From Marsupella aquatica (lineage: Eukaryota; Marchantiophyta), in contig OZ316898.1 in assembly GCA_973895155.1 (NCBI GenBank), forward strand, positions 10,726,001-10,790,000: a stretch of DNA of 64,000 nucleotides. Reading direction: 5' to 3'. Position numbers and translations under genes: made by a program. The notes below the pieces were generated by a model. It made no database searches and was not told the origin of the DNA. It saw nothing but the letters and a program-made list of their open reading frames with translations. Each line of letters begins with the position of its first letter. The first letter of the stretch is position 1. Below are positions 13,350 through 24,761 of this stretch, piece after piece.

Positions 13350-13571
13350 TTCTATAGGGAACCCAGTCCAGGGTTAGCCCCAATGGATCAGACAGGGACT
13401 CACACCAGGAAGTAGAGAGGGTTAAATCAGGGTCACAAAGTGGAGAGAGAGGGTTAAATCAGGGTCACAAAGTGGATAACCAGGGGCCGGGTAGATAATC
13501 AGAACTCCAATCAACACTACCCACAAAACTCATCTCAGGCACAGTGGGGTGTGGAGGGGGAATTGAACCTG
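13350..13571 (-). repeat. SINE-like repeat, copy 1
   Basis: Related in the same order and orientation to the copy at 32226-32465. Shared phrases are accaggaag, gagggttaaa, aaagtgg, taaccagg and agataatca, then gtggagg and attgaacctg. On the minus strand the last reads as caggttcaat, a tRNA B-box-like sequence. Inside it a 32-bp piece is duplicated (13414 and 13446). Ends are not defined. Confidence 0.55.
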
Positions 13572-14958
13572 TTAATAAAGTTGCTGGCACAAGATTATTT
13601 ATGAGAAAGTAGCAAGAAATGGTTACCCACAGGTAAAATTCGTATCGTACAAAATACAGTAGCTCAGCTCAGCTTGACCGTAAGGTACAGTAGTTGGTTT
13701 GGTTTGGTTGATTGGTTGATTTGGTTCAGCCAGCCAGGCAGGCAGATCCGCTCGTGCAGGTTGTTATGATTACTGTCTTGTTGGTGTGGCCGCATTCTTC
13801 ATCTTCATCCATCCCAGTCCAGTTGTAAGTTGGATGTTCTTCCGGTTCCGGATGCTCGGACGGACGGGACGCACGCATGCTATCTGATCGTTTGCGCAAG
13901 AAAGCACTCTCGCAAAGCACGAGACAATGCGATGCAATACAATACAATGCGATTAATTAATGAAACCCGCCTCCATATCTGCAGCAGCAGCAACGATCGC
14001 GGGATTTGAGGGAAGAAGATCGGATCCACGCAGACCGTAGACGTAGAGAGAGAGAGGGAGAGAGGGAGGCTCAGATCATGCGCCTCACGTAATTGTATGG
14101 GATCGGGAGATGGGGTGGTCGAGATCTGATCGTTTCAACGGAAAAGCATGGGAGAGATGGTTTGATGAAACTGAGCCAGAAGCAGAGGCAGAAGGGGAAG
14201 CAGAAGGTGAAGGTTGAGGAGGAGGAGGAAGGTCCCGGGGAGATTAAATGGGGTTGGGAGGAGAGTCTGATGTGTAGACCTCCGGCAAAGAAAGTGCTTC
14301 GCTGGATTGAGAGACTCTGCAAGCACAAGTGGTGGCTGCTGATACTCATGAGCCCCGGCAGCCTGGAGGACACGTACTACTAACTTTTGATCATCGTCGG
14401 CAGGGAGGGAGGGGGAGGGTGGCGGTACGTTGTGCAAACGAAGTCCACGCACGGATTGAGCGAGTAAAATAGGGGGCCATCATTCGGGAGAGGTTCCTGA
14501 GATCCCGCGTTGGGAGGGAGTCTCGTGCTGTGTGCAGGAAAATAATGGAGCACGCACGTAGACTTGCAGTACTCCTTCAGATCCCGATAAGTAATGTTGG
14601 ATGAGTAGGAATGATGTTGCCCAGCTGGAAACTTTGCAGAGCAGACGCTTGTTCGTAGGAGTCTGAGCGACGGGCTAGGAGCTGGAGAGCTCTGGAAGGA
14701 CTCTCTGTCCCTCTCAGGTCCTCTGGCTCGTCTGTTCTGGAAGGGGACGGTAGGCCTCAATTCGCATGTTGTTGAATTGGTTTGTTAGGCAGATCGAACC
14801 CCGGGCAGAACTTCTTGCCGTGGACATTGCAATCAAGACAGTGTCAGCCTAGAGTTAACTTTTCTATTTCAGACTTGTTGACTAGCTAGAGAGCTGACGG
14901 TGGACAAGAGGAATCCTGGTCTTGCCTGTGGTCCCGAATTCACCGACCTGCTGACCAA
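13572..14958. other. region upstream of XTH, probable promoter and 5' UTR
   Basis: Contains a purine-rich stretch (agagagagagggagagaggg near 14050) and a 96-codon frame at 14093-14383 rich in Lys and Glu, without known motifs. That frame may be an upstream ORF or chance. I see no certain TATA box. Confidence 0.4.
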
Positions 14959-17853
14959 ATGAGGCACTCCAATTCCGCAAACACTGCACAACGTCACGAC
15001 CGTACGAGATGTTTTCTTCTAATGGGGACTGCAATTGTGCTGCAAATGGTGCTCACTGTTCTCGGGGACAACGCCGTCGACCCGCCAACACCAGACGTGG
15101 TACTCAAAGATTTGTTCCCGAAAACCAATTTCCATCAAGCGCTCTTTGCAATGTGGGAGCCCGATCATGCCGGGGTTTCGCTGGACGAATCATCAGTAAC
15201 TCTGATGCTTGACCAAATGTCAGGTATTTTGTCTTCCTCATCATGCACATCCAGGTTCAATCCTTGCAACGCTTCAACTTCAATCAGATTGTAAATCTTC
15301 ACTGCGCTCGCAGGCCAAGTCGTCAAGATAAGCACTCAAGGGTCTATATCTAGCTAGAGATTGAACTGAATGGGAAACAGAAAGTTCTGTGGAGTCAAAT
15401 CATTATCTGAACAGCTGCTCTTCCTACTTTGATTTGTTCTCCATCACAGTACATATTCGCTCCTGTACTCATCATCCACTGGCCAATATTTCTAGCTCAA
15501 GAAAAACTCTGACCCCGAGATGAGCTGCGAATGCATCGTTCCAATGCGGTAATGTAGTGCGAGTGCCTTTTCACGAATATCTCTAGGCTTCTGGATATAT
15601 TCACTTGAGCTCGACAGTGTTTTTCCTTGGTTCGTTCTACAATGCCAACAGGGCAACGAGCTGTTCAACACACATGTAGACAAGTCTCCCTATAATCAAC
15701 ACTTTCTCCTTGTGAACGATGCAATTATGATACTGCATTTGCTGTGGACCACTCTCGCCCATGATCTGACTATTTTGTTTCAGGAGTTCTCTTCAAGGGT
15801 AGATGAGTCTTGTCTGACTATAAAAATCCCTCGAACCGAACGTGTGAGCTCAAGGGCACAAATCTTCAATCCTCGTCTGGTTAGGGTTAATGCTCTGAAA
15901 CTACTCAGAGTCAGAGGTTTACTGAGCTAGGATTTTGTGTCCTATTTTTGCAGGTTGTGGGATCAAATCTATAGACAACTTCTTTCATGGTTTTTTTAGC
16001 GCCTCCATAAAGCTCCCGGGCAATTACACAGCTGGAGTGGTGACAACGTTCTACGTAAGCCTCAATACTGTTCCTTCACTTGTTTAATGCTATCATTGCT
16101 GGGTATGTCCTTAGTTAACTTAGCGAGTCAGAAGTGCCATAAAATATATCTGAAGGAAAAACTTTAACACATGTCTAATTGTGTAAGCTATTTTCGTTGT
16201 GAATGATCGGCATTCCTTCTGAGTGTGTTCTTTTTCTAGAAAATCCGCAGAGTTTAAGCCAGTTGTTGAATTTCAAAAGAATTCACTGACCTTGGTTAGA
16301 TTCTAACTGTGCTACTGGATTACAATTAATTTTCCAGATGTCAAACAACCAGGCATTCCCTAAAACTCACGACGAAATGGACTTTGAATTTTTGGGAACA
16401 ATACCAGGCGAGCCTTACACTATTCAGACGAATATTTATAGTGACGGACAAACAAAGGTAGGACGAGAGCAGCGATTCAGATTGTGGTTTGACCCCACAG
16501 AAGATTTTCACGACTACAGTTTTCTATGGAACTCCAACCATACTGTGTAAGCTTTCTGTTTCCCATTTAGTCCAGTCTTTATATATGCTTATCCTTACTA
16601 ATCCATTATAATTCTCACACTATCTTTAAATAGTGCATTGTACACTACATTCAACTTCTTCTCTCAAACATAGACCAGACTTATCTTCGGACTTTAGAGA
16701 TTCTTTGACAGTTGCTAGTTAGGATCTTTTTGGCAGATATGTATGTCCATTCCGTTGGTACCTTCTGGTGGTCCTCTTCGCCTCGTACTTCCTGCAGCTT
16801 TGAAGCCAAGGCAGTTGAACTATTGTAGGTTTGATCAAGGTGGGGTTAGCACATGCAGGTCGTCTGCTAGTTGCTAGCTATATATATAGCTCTTAAAACC
16901 GAATTTTCCTATTGTAGCTTGTGGTCCTGAGATGTACATTCCTGTCTTCGCTTTAAGAGACTACCATTTGTGGATAGTAGTACTCTGAACTCCACCAGTA
17001 CGGCACATTCTGGAGAATTAATTTGCGTGAGCGAAATTTTTGATTCGGTAATAGTCGATCTACTCCTATGTATCCAAGTACTGAAAATTCTTAATTGGGC
17101 AGCGCTAGTCTCTCTTCGTACAATGAATCTCTGTCTGGGTCGCTAACGTCTTGTAAGGTGTCTAACTGATCACATATATCAGACTGAACTATTTATATGT
17201 ACGGTGTATAGTGGACGCCTCTAAGTGCCAGATGATCAGCTTAGACAATCAAAGACACCACACACGACGGGTATGCATGGTTTTAGAGGCGTCAACCGTA
17301 CCGACGATGTGGTCCAAGTGCCAGGCGAATGATTTACCGCTGTGTTCATATGATTATTTGCAGATTCTTCGTGGACAGCATTCCTATTTGGGAGTTTCCG
17401 AATCTGAAGGGAATGGGGAATGCATACCCTTCCAAAGAAATGGCCCTCTTCGGCACAATCTGGGACGCCTCTAGGTGGGCCACAGATGGAGGGCGATACA
17501 GAGTGGACTACGCCTTCCAACCATTTGTTGCGACGTACTCCGACTTCGTTGTCACTGGCTGTTCTCAGTTCGACCCTTCCAATTCTCCCGATAGCTGTCC
17601 ACCTATCTTTAACGACAAAATCCCACCCGGATTGACCAAAGCACAGCTTAATGCCCTGCATTGGGTTCAAGCAAACCATAGATTTTATTCCTACTGCACA
17701 GACATCGACCGGTACCCTGATACGTCCTTGATACCAGAATGCGAAAGCGAGAGAGCACAAGGTCCTTCATTATATAAGGCGGCCACACCCGCATACCTCG
17801 AAGAAACGTTTATACATATTCCTGTTCATTCCGAGCTCCTGATACATCCCTAG
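14959..17853 (+). CDS. XTH: xyloglucan endotransglucosylase/hydrolase (GH16)
   Basis: Cuts and rejoins xyloglucan in the primary cell wall. Four exons: 14959-15223, 15954-16054, 16338-16546, 17364-17853, giving 354 residues with consistent phases. Residues about 18-37 ([19 protein letters not shown]) form a signal peptide preceded by basic residues. The GH16 catalytic motif [10 protein letters not shown] begins at residue 133; its first Glu is the nucleophile and the last the acid/base. Downstream are the substrate-cleft phrases [14 protein letters not shown] and [17 protein letters not shown], then [14 protein letters not shown]. The C-terminal XET_C part has the paired Cys of [20 protein letters not shown]. 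The usual Asn glycosylation site right after the catalytic motif is absent (GTIPGEP), as in group III members such as Arabidopsis XTH27-XTH30, so that group is my guess. Start chosen as the first ATG before the signal peptide. A tail of about 35 residues follows the last conserved Cys. Confidence 0.95.
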
Positions 17854-20801
17854 TCCCCTTATAATTGCTTGATCTGGATAGACCACACAATCAGAACATG
17901 GCCTCTGTACACACGAAATTATCAAACTCGATCGATTCATGGCCTTCAGTCCCGGCCCTCACAGCTTCCAGACGGCCCATATCCAATTCAGCCACATTAG
18001 TCAAGCAAAATTCAACGAGTTCGTATCCGGCACAGATGTTATGCACGTTCATCAGAGACCTGCATTGAAGCAGACGGTGATCGACGTGGCATACTGTGAA
18101 AGGGTGAATTGTCCTGATCACACATACATGGTAGCTGGAGAAATTTGATCGATCCAAGTCCGATGATTTCTAGGCATGTTCATCATGACCTTGGAGTGAC
18201 CCCGACGACGTATTGATCACAACTCACGTACAGTTGTTACCCTGCATTGAATTATAGCATCACAGCATAGATTAATTGTTCACCTAGCTAGCGGGGAGAT
18301 CACATTAATTCCTCACCTCCCATGTATTTAATTGGAGCTTCTTTAGTAGCTTGATATTTAATTTTCCTAGCTCGATATCAGAATCCTGATTTCTGATGTG
18401 TAGCAGTTATGTAGCTTAATTGAACTCTCATTCGCTCGCGTCGATCATCACTCATCCCGATTCAGTATATTTTCGATCACATGGTAGTCTGTGTTACATT
18501 CCAATCGAAGTTCTTTATTGAGTCCCCGATTGCGTCACTGCTGTTGTTTTGATTGACCATATCTGTCAGTTGTTGTCTGCTACGTACGTACTGTGGTTTT
18601 CTGATCAGCGGCTATTCCTCTTCTGCTGTCTAAGTAGACACAGGTGGATGATCGGTGATCTCAGTTACTTAGCTAAGGTGTTAAGTCTGATCTCGAGATT
18701 CGAGTGAGTTCCCATTTTTATTAGCGACCACTTGATTCCTGTTTGGCTCCTCTCCATAAGATCCACGTACCCCCTGAATTTCTTTCTCCAATAAATCTAG
18801 GTCCAACGTCCAGTATGTTTGTTTTGGATCTTGACGCCTCCGGGCAGCTTTGGTCTACTTAGGCGGGAGCGTCATCTCTCTTTCGAATTGATACATAGCA
18901 GACTAGCTTTCTCACTTGTCAAGCATCTGTTTCCTAGCTTTCCCTGAAGTAATGCCGTGTGCGAACATTCTCATTTGCGGCTCCCATTAATTTTTCAATG
19001 TGATAATATCATAACAGACTCGTACCGTAACGACATCGATCATCCCTTCCGGACCACTTGGTAACTACCAGCAAGGCTTGCAAGAAGCGCACAGCCTACT
19101 AAGGAGGATGGATACAGCACCAAATGAGTGCTTGAATTCAAGCTTTCTTTGACATCGCCCCAACGAAAGAGTACAGGGAAGAGTACTTGTAAATATTGTA
19201 ATTGAAGCAGAGAAGACTGTCGACCACTTTCATGTATCTGCCTGGTATCCAGAGTAGAGCTTCAATCACATTAATTTGACGCATGTGTACTTGTTCCAAG
19301 TTTGTTTCGAAGTCCAAAACTCAAATAACGAAAGTCAGTAATTTTATAATAATTGAGTATACGTAACTTAGTAATCACTAGTCACCTATAATGAAGTGAA
19401 AGCACAGAAATTTGACATATGATGCCCGGATGAGCAGAGCTCGTGTTTCACTTTGCTCCAAACGCCATTATTATATGTAAATATGCATTTGACCGGTACT
19501 GAAAGGGTTCGGATACTTGATAAGTACGTGAGCAAACTAGTCTCAATACTGGATTAATACTCCTCTGGTACGTATTCTGTTCATGCAACGGCCTTAGTTC
19601 TCATTCAACTGAAGGGGTTCCCTGGTACAGCAACGGTTTACTCTGGTAATTATTCTGTCCATGCAACGGCCTTAGTCCTCATTCTCATTCAAGTGAATGA
19701 GTTCCCTGGTACAACAATGGTTACCGTGTGTATAACCTCATACACACGGTGTGACTACAAAGTAGAAATTGACACTCCTAGCCCTATTTAAACGTTTGAT
19801 TTCACGATTGACAACAGATAAGTTACTGTCGAATCTACATTTTAGGATGCATGGTCTTAATTGATATTCAAACGTTGTTTAATGCTGTGCCAGAAAGTGC
19901 TTAACGGGGAATCCTGAGCCAATTCAACAGTGGTGATCCGTCCGGGGATCCGTCCGAGCCCAGTTATCTGGCGTTTATCTGGTGCTTTCTGTAACATGCA
20001 TGCAAAGATGGAATGGCTGGCTGTAGGCTTCTTCTCCCTTATGGTTTGCCCGTTTGGGGGCATTTATTTGGTTTGGATGGAAGCAGGCAATAAATGATTG
20101 ACAATGGCTACATATATTCTAGGGAGGGTTCCATTCACTCTACGAAAATTCCACTCATATTAAACAAAGTGAGGGACATTTGACTCATAATCATCATTTC
20201 ATTTCCTATATAATTAAGAAAAGGATTAGTAAGGAGAACAGAAATGAAATAGATGCCACGATCAGTCTTTTATCTAAGGTTGCCCAATACAGCCGGGATA
20301 ATGGAATCACAGAGGCAGCAATATATCAATGTACAGAAAAAACGCTATTCCAAGTAGAGAGAGTGATCATGAAGAATGTTATTCGAGCATATTGCATGTT
20401 TGCAGAGATTTGAATGTTTACTTTGATCATCCAAATGTGTCCAGGAGACAAAGACTTCGCCTTGAATTCAAGTTTTGAGTAATTAACAAATTAATCCCAA
20501 TAAAACAGGACAAACTATGTTGATGTTGCAATGCTGTCGCCATCAGATTATGTTGGGGATTATCCTGGGGCACACAACTCTTATATAATAGATAGAGGTC
20601 TACATTTTTATTGGGCCCTAGCTACATGCTGGCTCTAAACAATATTGAAAATAAGAAAATCTTGATGGATTTTCCATTGTAAAAAACATAGGGAAAGTAT
20701 GGCTAAATTGCTCATTTTCCAAATAACTATGACATCAAAAATATTTCTCTAAGTTTGAACAATCTTTATATAAATCTCCCAAGCCCCTCTGACTACTAAG
20801 A
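17854..20801. other. intergenic, unassigned
   Basis: XTH 3' region followed by AT-rich DNA. An imperfect 78-bp tandem duplication starts at 19563 and 19641 (shared core ccatgcaacggccttagt written as tcatgcaacggccttagt in copy one). A short perfect hairpin lies at 19723-19750, with 11-bp arms accgtgtgtat and atacacacggt. No gene recognised. Confidence 0.5.
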
Positions 20802-20868
20802 AAAGCCATGTACATTAATTCAATATGTTTTACACATTGAAACATATTGAATTAATGTACATGGCTTT
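20802..20868. repeat. perfect inverted repeat, 29-bp arms, 9-nt loop
   Basis: Left arm 20802-20830 is the exact reverse complement of right arm 20840-20868; the loop is tacacattg. Arms are AT-rich and contain catgtacattaattcaatat. It could be a miniature foldback element remnant or a small-RNA-like hairpin. No flanking target duplication is obvious. Confidence 0.95.
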
Positions 20869-21080
20869 CTACATATGTGGATTTAGTAATACAAGAGTTT
20901 AGAAGATGAAAATGGAAATTGTAAGTCTGTGGCATGAATATAAACCCATGCCTATTACAAGCCCATATTAAAAACATGTCATATAAGACAGGGATTTTGT
21001 AACCAGAAGACTATTGATTTGTGGGTTAGCAACCCTGTTAGCGACAGGCAGGTACATAGCAGAGGGAACTATGGATCGAA

Positions 21081-22328
21081 GGCGACAGATTTATTTTCTG
21101 ATTAATTTAATAGGATAATGATCTTGTGATTAAATTGTCTAATGCTGCTTTAATTGTATGAACTCACTTTCAATTCAGTCGGACTTAGTTGGTGCCCCGG
21201 TTGGTGCAGGCAATTTGCTTCCCTGAATGGCTTGCCTCAAGCCAAGTCGCAATGTTATGAGTAACTATATATCTTTGTATAGATGCAGCCAGGGTGACTC
21301 CACCAGATAGACCGGTGGTGTATCCGTGAACAATAATCAAATTGTACTGTTTTCCAAATATCAGTTATCAACTAGCTCAATCCGGGGCTCAACCTTGCAA
21401 CTCACGGTGATAGATGTTTTCAATGCCATTGACTTGCATACATGTATAATGCTCTCACAACCATGCGAAACCATTTTGAATCGCACTAGGATATCTGTCA
21501 CAATGAGCTGGGAGAGAATTATCATCGGTGATATGGTTAGTGAGATTTAGATGCAAAGAGTAGAAATCCTGCATATAAGCACTAATTATCTTCAGAGCAA
21601 ATGTGGCTTTTGGATGAACAATACTCATGGTAGGCTAGCTCTTCAATGATAAATNNNNNNNNNNNNNNNNNNNNNNNNNNNNNNNNNNNNNNNNNNNNNN
21701 NNNNNNNNNNNNNNNNNNNNNNNNNNNNNNNNNNNNNNNNNNNNNNNNNNNNNNGGCGACAGATTTATTTTCTGATTAATTTAATAGGATAATGATCTTG
21801 TGATTAAATTGTCTAATGCTGCTTTAATTGTATGAACTCACTTTCAATTCAGTCGGACTTAGTTGGTGCCCCGGTTGGTGCAGGCAATTTGCTTCCCTGA
21901 ATGGCTTGCCTCAAGCCAAGTCGCAATGTTATGAGTAACTATATATCTTTGTATAGATGCAGCCAGGGTGACTCCACCAGATAGACCGGTGGTGTATCCG
22001 TGAACAATAATCAAATTGTACTGTTTTCCAAATATCAGTTATCAACTAGCTCAATCCGGGGCTCAACCTTGCAACTCACGGTGATAGATGTTTTCAATGC
22101 CATTGACTTGCATACATGTATAATGCTCTCACAACCATGCGAAACCATTTTGAATCGCACTAGGATATCTGTCACAATGAGCTGGGAGAGAATTATCATC
22201 GGTGATATGGTTAGTGAGATTTAGATGCAAAGAGTAGAAATCCTGCATATAAGCACTAATTATCTTCAGAGCAAATGTGGCTTTTGGATGAACAATACTC
22301 ATGGTAGGCTAGCTCTTCAATGATAAAT
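21081..22328. repeat. 574-bp exact duplication flanking a 100-N gap (probable assembly artefact)
   Basis: 21081-21654 and 21755-22328 appear identical over 574 bp, and exactly 100 N (21655-21754) separate them. The left copy runs straight into the Ns and the right copy starts right after them. This is what two overlapping contig ends look like when they are scaffolded rather than merged. Treat it as one biological copy. Confidence 0.93.
21430..21555 (-). pseudogene. decayed relative of the 24762-25451 ORF (also present at 22104-22229)
   Basis: On the minus strand this reads DILVRFKMVSHGCESIIHV, matching DILVRFKIDSYGCEGIVEV of the 229-codon ORF 3.3 kb to the right. DNA similarity is also visible (ctcacaaccat, cgcactaggatat versus ctcacaaccat, cgcacaaggatat) and continues weakly on both sides (cggtgatagat, ttcccaaata-like). 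The rest of the frame is not maintained. The second copy exists only because of the artefactual duplication around the gap. Confidence 0.7.
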
Positions 22329-22429
22329 GTTCTTGATCAGCATAAAACTAAAGATACGTGGAATCTCCACAGTCTGTCAGAACTGAGCATGATGACCAGA
22401 TGCATTGATTGACAGACAAGAAAAGAAGA

Positions 22430-22454
22430 GGGGGGGGGGGGGGGGGGGGGGGGG
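22430..22454. repeat. 25-base G homopolymer
   Basis: Uninterrupted G from 22430 to 22454, just right of the duplicated gap flank. Exact length is unreliable in any assembly. Such a run can form G-quadruplexes and often blocks sequencing, which may explain the nearby gap. Confidence 0.9.
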
Positions 22455-22840
22455 AGGTTTCTGTTATAAATTGATCAACAATTTATCACGTGACTTTATG
22501 AAATGCCTTGCTTGTTTAGAATTTTAAGGAAGAATTTTAAGAATTAATACAATGCAAGCAAGCTAGCTAGGGTTACAGAATTTAATAATGCAATGTATTA
22601 TCATTTAAATGGTTCACCTACATATTTTAAATTTGTAACGGTAACTTTATAGCCAAATTGTTACAGATGATGATCAATAGCCCAGAGATGCCCACAAATA
22701 GCTACCCCTCTGAGCAAGAAATTAAAAATCAGATTAGAGAGTGCTAACCACTAATAGTTTTCCTGTATCGATGCTTTTATATATTGTTTGCTTTATACAA
22801 AATCTTTGAAATATTGCAGAATTTCTTCCAGTTAAACAAA
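22455..22840. other. AT-rich intergenic, nothing recognised
   Basis: No coding signal on either strand and no clear repeats. Confidence 0.5.
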
Positions 22841-23035
22841 ATTCTAAAATGATTCTCATTTTTCTAACAAGCTTGACATCTGTGTATCTCTCCCTACATC
22901 CAAGCATTCTAAAATGATTCTCATTTTTCTAACAAGCCTGGCATCTGTGTATCTCTCCCTACATCCAAGCATTCTAAAATGATTCTCATTTTTCTAACAA
23001 GCCTGGCATCTGTGTATCTCTCCCTACATCCAAGC
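22841..23035. repeat. 65-bp tandem repeat, 3 copies
   Basis: Copies start at 22841, 22906 and 22971 and begin attctaaaatgattctcatt. Copy 1 differs from copies 2 and 3 at two positions (gcttgacatc versus gcctggcatc). Confidence 0.95.
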
Positions 23036-24761
23036 AGACTTGTTGCTTGCATCAACACATGTCCCTCCGTAGCTTGAAGCTAGTGGTCTCTTAGTTCTCT
23101 CATATAAAAAAAAAGTATTCTTGAAGAGCCACTTAGCCATTAACAAAGAAGATGAATGTATCATCACTTTTAGCTAGAGGGCTCATCTCATTCTATCAAC
23201 TGGATTATGGGCAAACCAGTTACCAGATTGATCAATGCAACTAGCTAGTCCGTACGAATAGGGAGGGCAGTGTTGCCAGTTGTCCAGTCCCATTGCCTGA
23301 CCCTGGCACTGGTGATATAAATATTGGGCATGAAAGGAATCAGATGTCGTCCAGATGTCGCGTTGCTGGCAGACCAGCTGATCGAGTGTCCGGGCAGGGC
23401 AGGTGTAAGGTTTGAATCCTGCTAGTGACAATTGCCTTTGTTAACTTTCAACACACACCCCAGCCAAAAGTGGGGTTCATTCAGAGCTTTCATTTCACAC
23501 CAATGAATTAATAAAAAATGGTGATTGTCCACTTCTCACGGGCAGCAGAGAGAGGGCAGCAGGCAGTGAGTGCATGGGGCTCAATATGAACTTTCAACCT
23601 GAGTTCAACTGGGACTCTGAACAGCTCACCTTGCTCCCACTTCTCTGAACAGCTCACCTTGCTCCCACTTCTCTTCTGAGCACTTGGGATCAAACCCTCT
23701 TGCAAAGGTGCTGCAGATCAATAGTGCACTATATGTCTGAATTTTAAAAATTAATCCTAGCTAGGGCATGTACATGTACTGCAAGTCCTCCATTATAATC
23801 ATATGTACTTCAACCACAACTGCCCCCATAAAGGGCTATGGGTAACCGTAGCACTCATTGCATGTAAAGAGCACACGTTCAGGAATGGGCTTTGAGCTCC
23901 ACAAAAGGTGTTGACTGCAAATAGTTTTTTGGCAAGTACTCCACAAAATGTGCTAGTGTTCCACCTTTTATGGTGAGTAGTGAGACATAGAATGTCTGAG
24001 GCTTTTATAGTGGCAGGTGTGGTTTAATTAATAGACTTGGGGTGAATAAATAAATAAATATGCAGTCAAATCAAATTGATAATTACATTAAAGCCTGAGA
24101 ATGATCATGTATTTGATCAAGATAGATTATGCTGGAATGTTGTTTCAAGCCAAAGAACTAGAAGATACTAGAAGTCAAATTCATTGAATTGGGACGTGTC
24201 CAGGTCACTAAAGGGCTGCACTGACTTCTATAGTCAGGTAACTGATTGAAGTGGAGAAACTATGTGGCTGGTGGAATACCAGTGATTAATCCTTTAATTT
24301 GTAACTTAGGGACATTCAAGGAACTAAGTAGAGAGACACATAATTATATGGACCTACAAAATAACTAAGTAAACAATTTACTTAGTGGATATCACAATAA
24401 AATTGTCTATTGTAAGGCAAATGATAACAATGTAAAATAAAATGAATTTGATGTTGGGAATGATTATTGTACTCACTTGCAATTGCAGTGACTATAGAAG
24501 TTGCCAAGAGAGCTAGGTGCCAACCATTTCCTTAAATATGAATGGACTGGCTTCAGTTGGAATGAGTCACATTGTTGTGGATGACATTTTAGATGATGGC
24601 AAAGCAACCATGCTTTGAGTGACAGTCCATGCAAGATTGTTTTTGTCCCAATTCAAATGCTCAATCCCCTCTTAAGCTCAGTACAGTGGTCACACCATAT
24701 ATAATGGACAAGAGATGAATACATGATCTTGCATTTGAAGTGCTGGCTTCTACATTTTGAA
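23036..24761. other. intergenic, possible tRNA-derived repeat
   Basis: 23360-23440 contains a B-box-like ggtttgaatcctgc (plus strand) with cagaccagctgatcgag about 35 bp upstream, suggestive of a tRNA-derived SINE head. A 28-bp direct repeat (ctctgaacagctcaccttgc...) starts at 23615 and 23643. No gene recognised. Confidence 0.4.

Noticed and set aside
14071-14452. Frames of about 100 codons on both strands upstream of XTH
   Set aside because: Low-complexity purine/pyrimidine composition explains their openness; no known domain. At most an upstream ORF.
21326-22224. Two identical 74-codon plus-strand frames as a duplicated gene
   Set aside because: They are one sequence duplicated by the assembly around the N gap, and they are antisense to a decayed copy of the 24.8-kb ORF.
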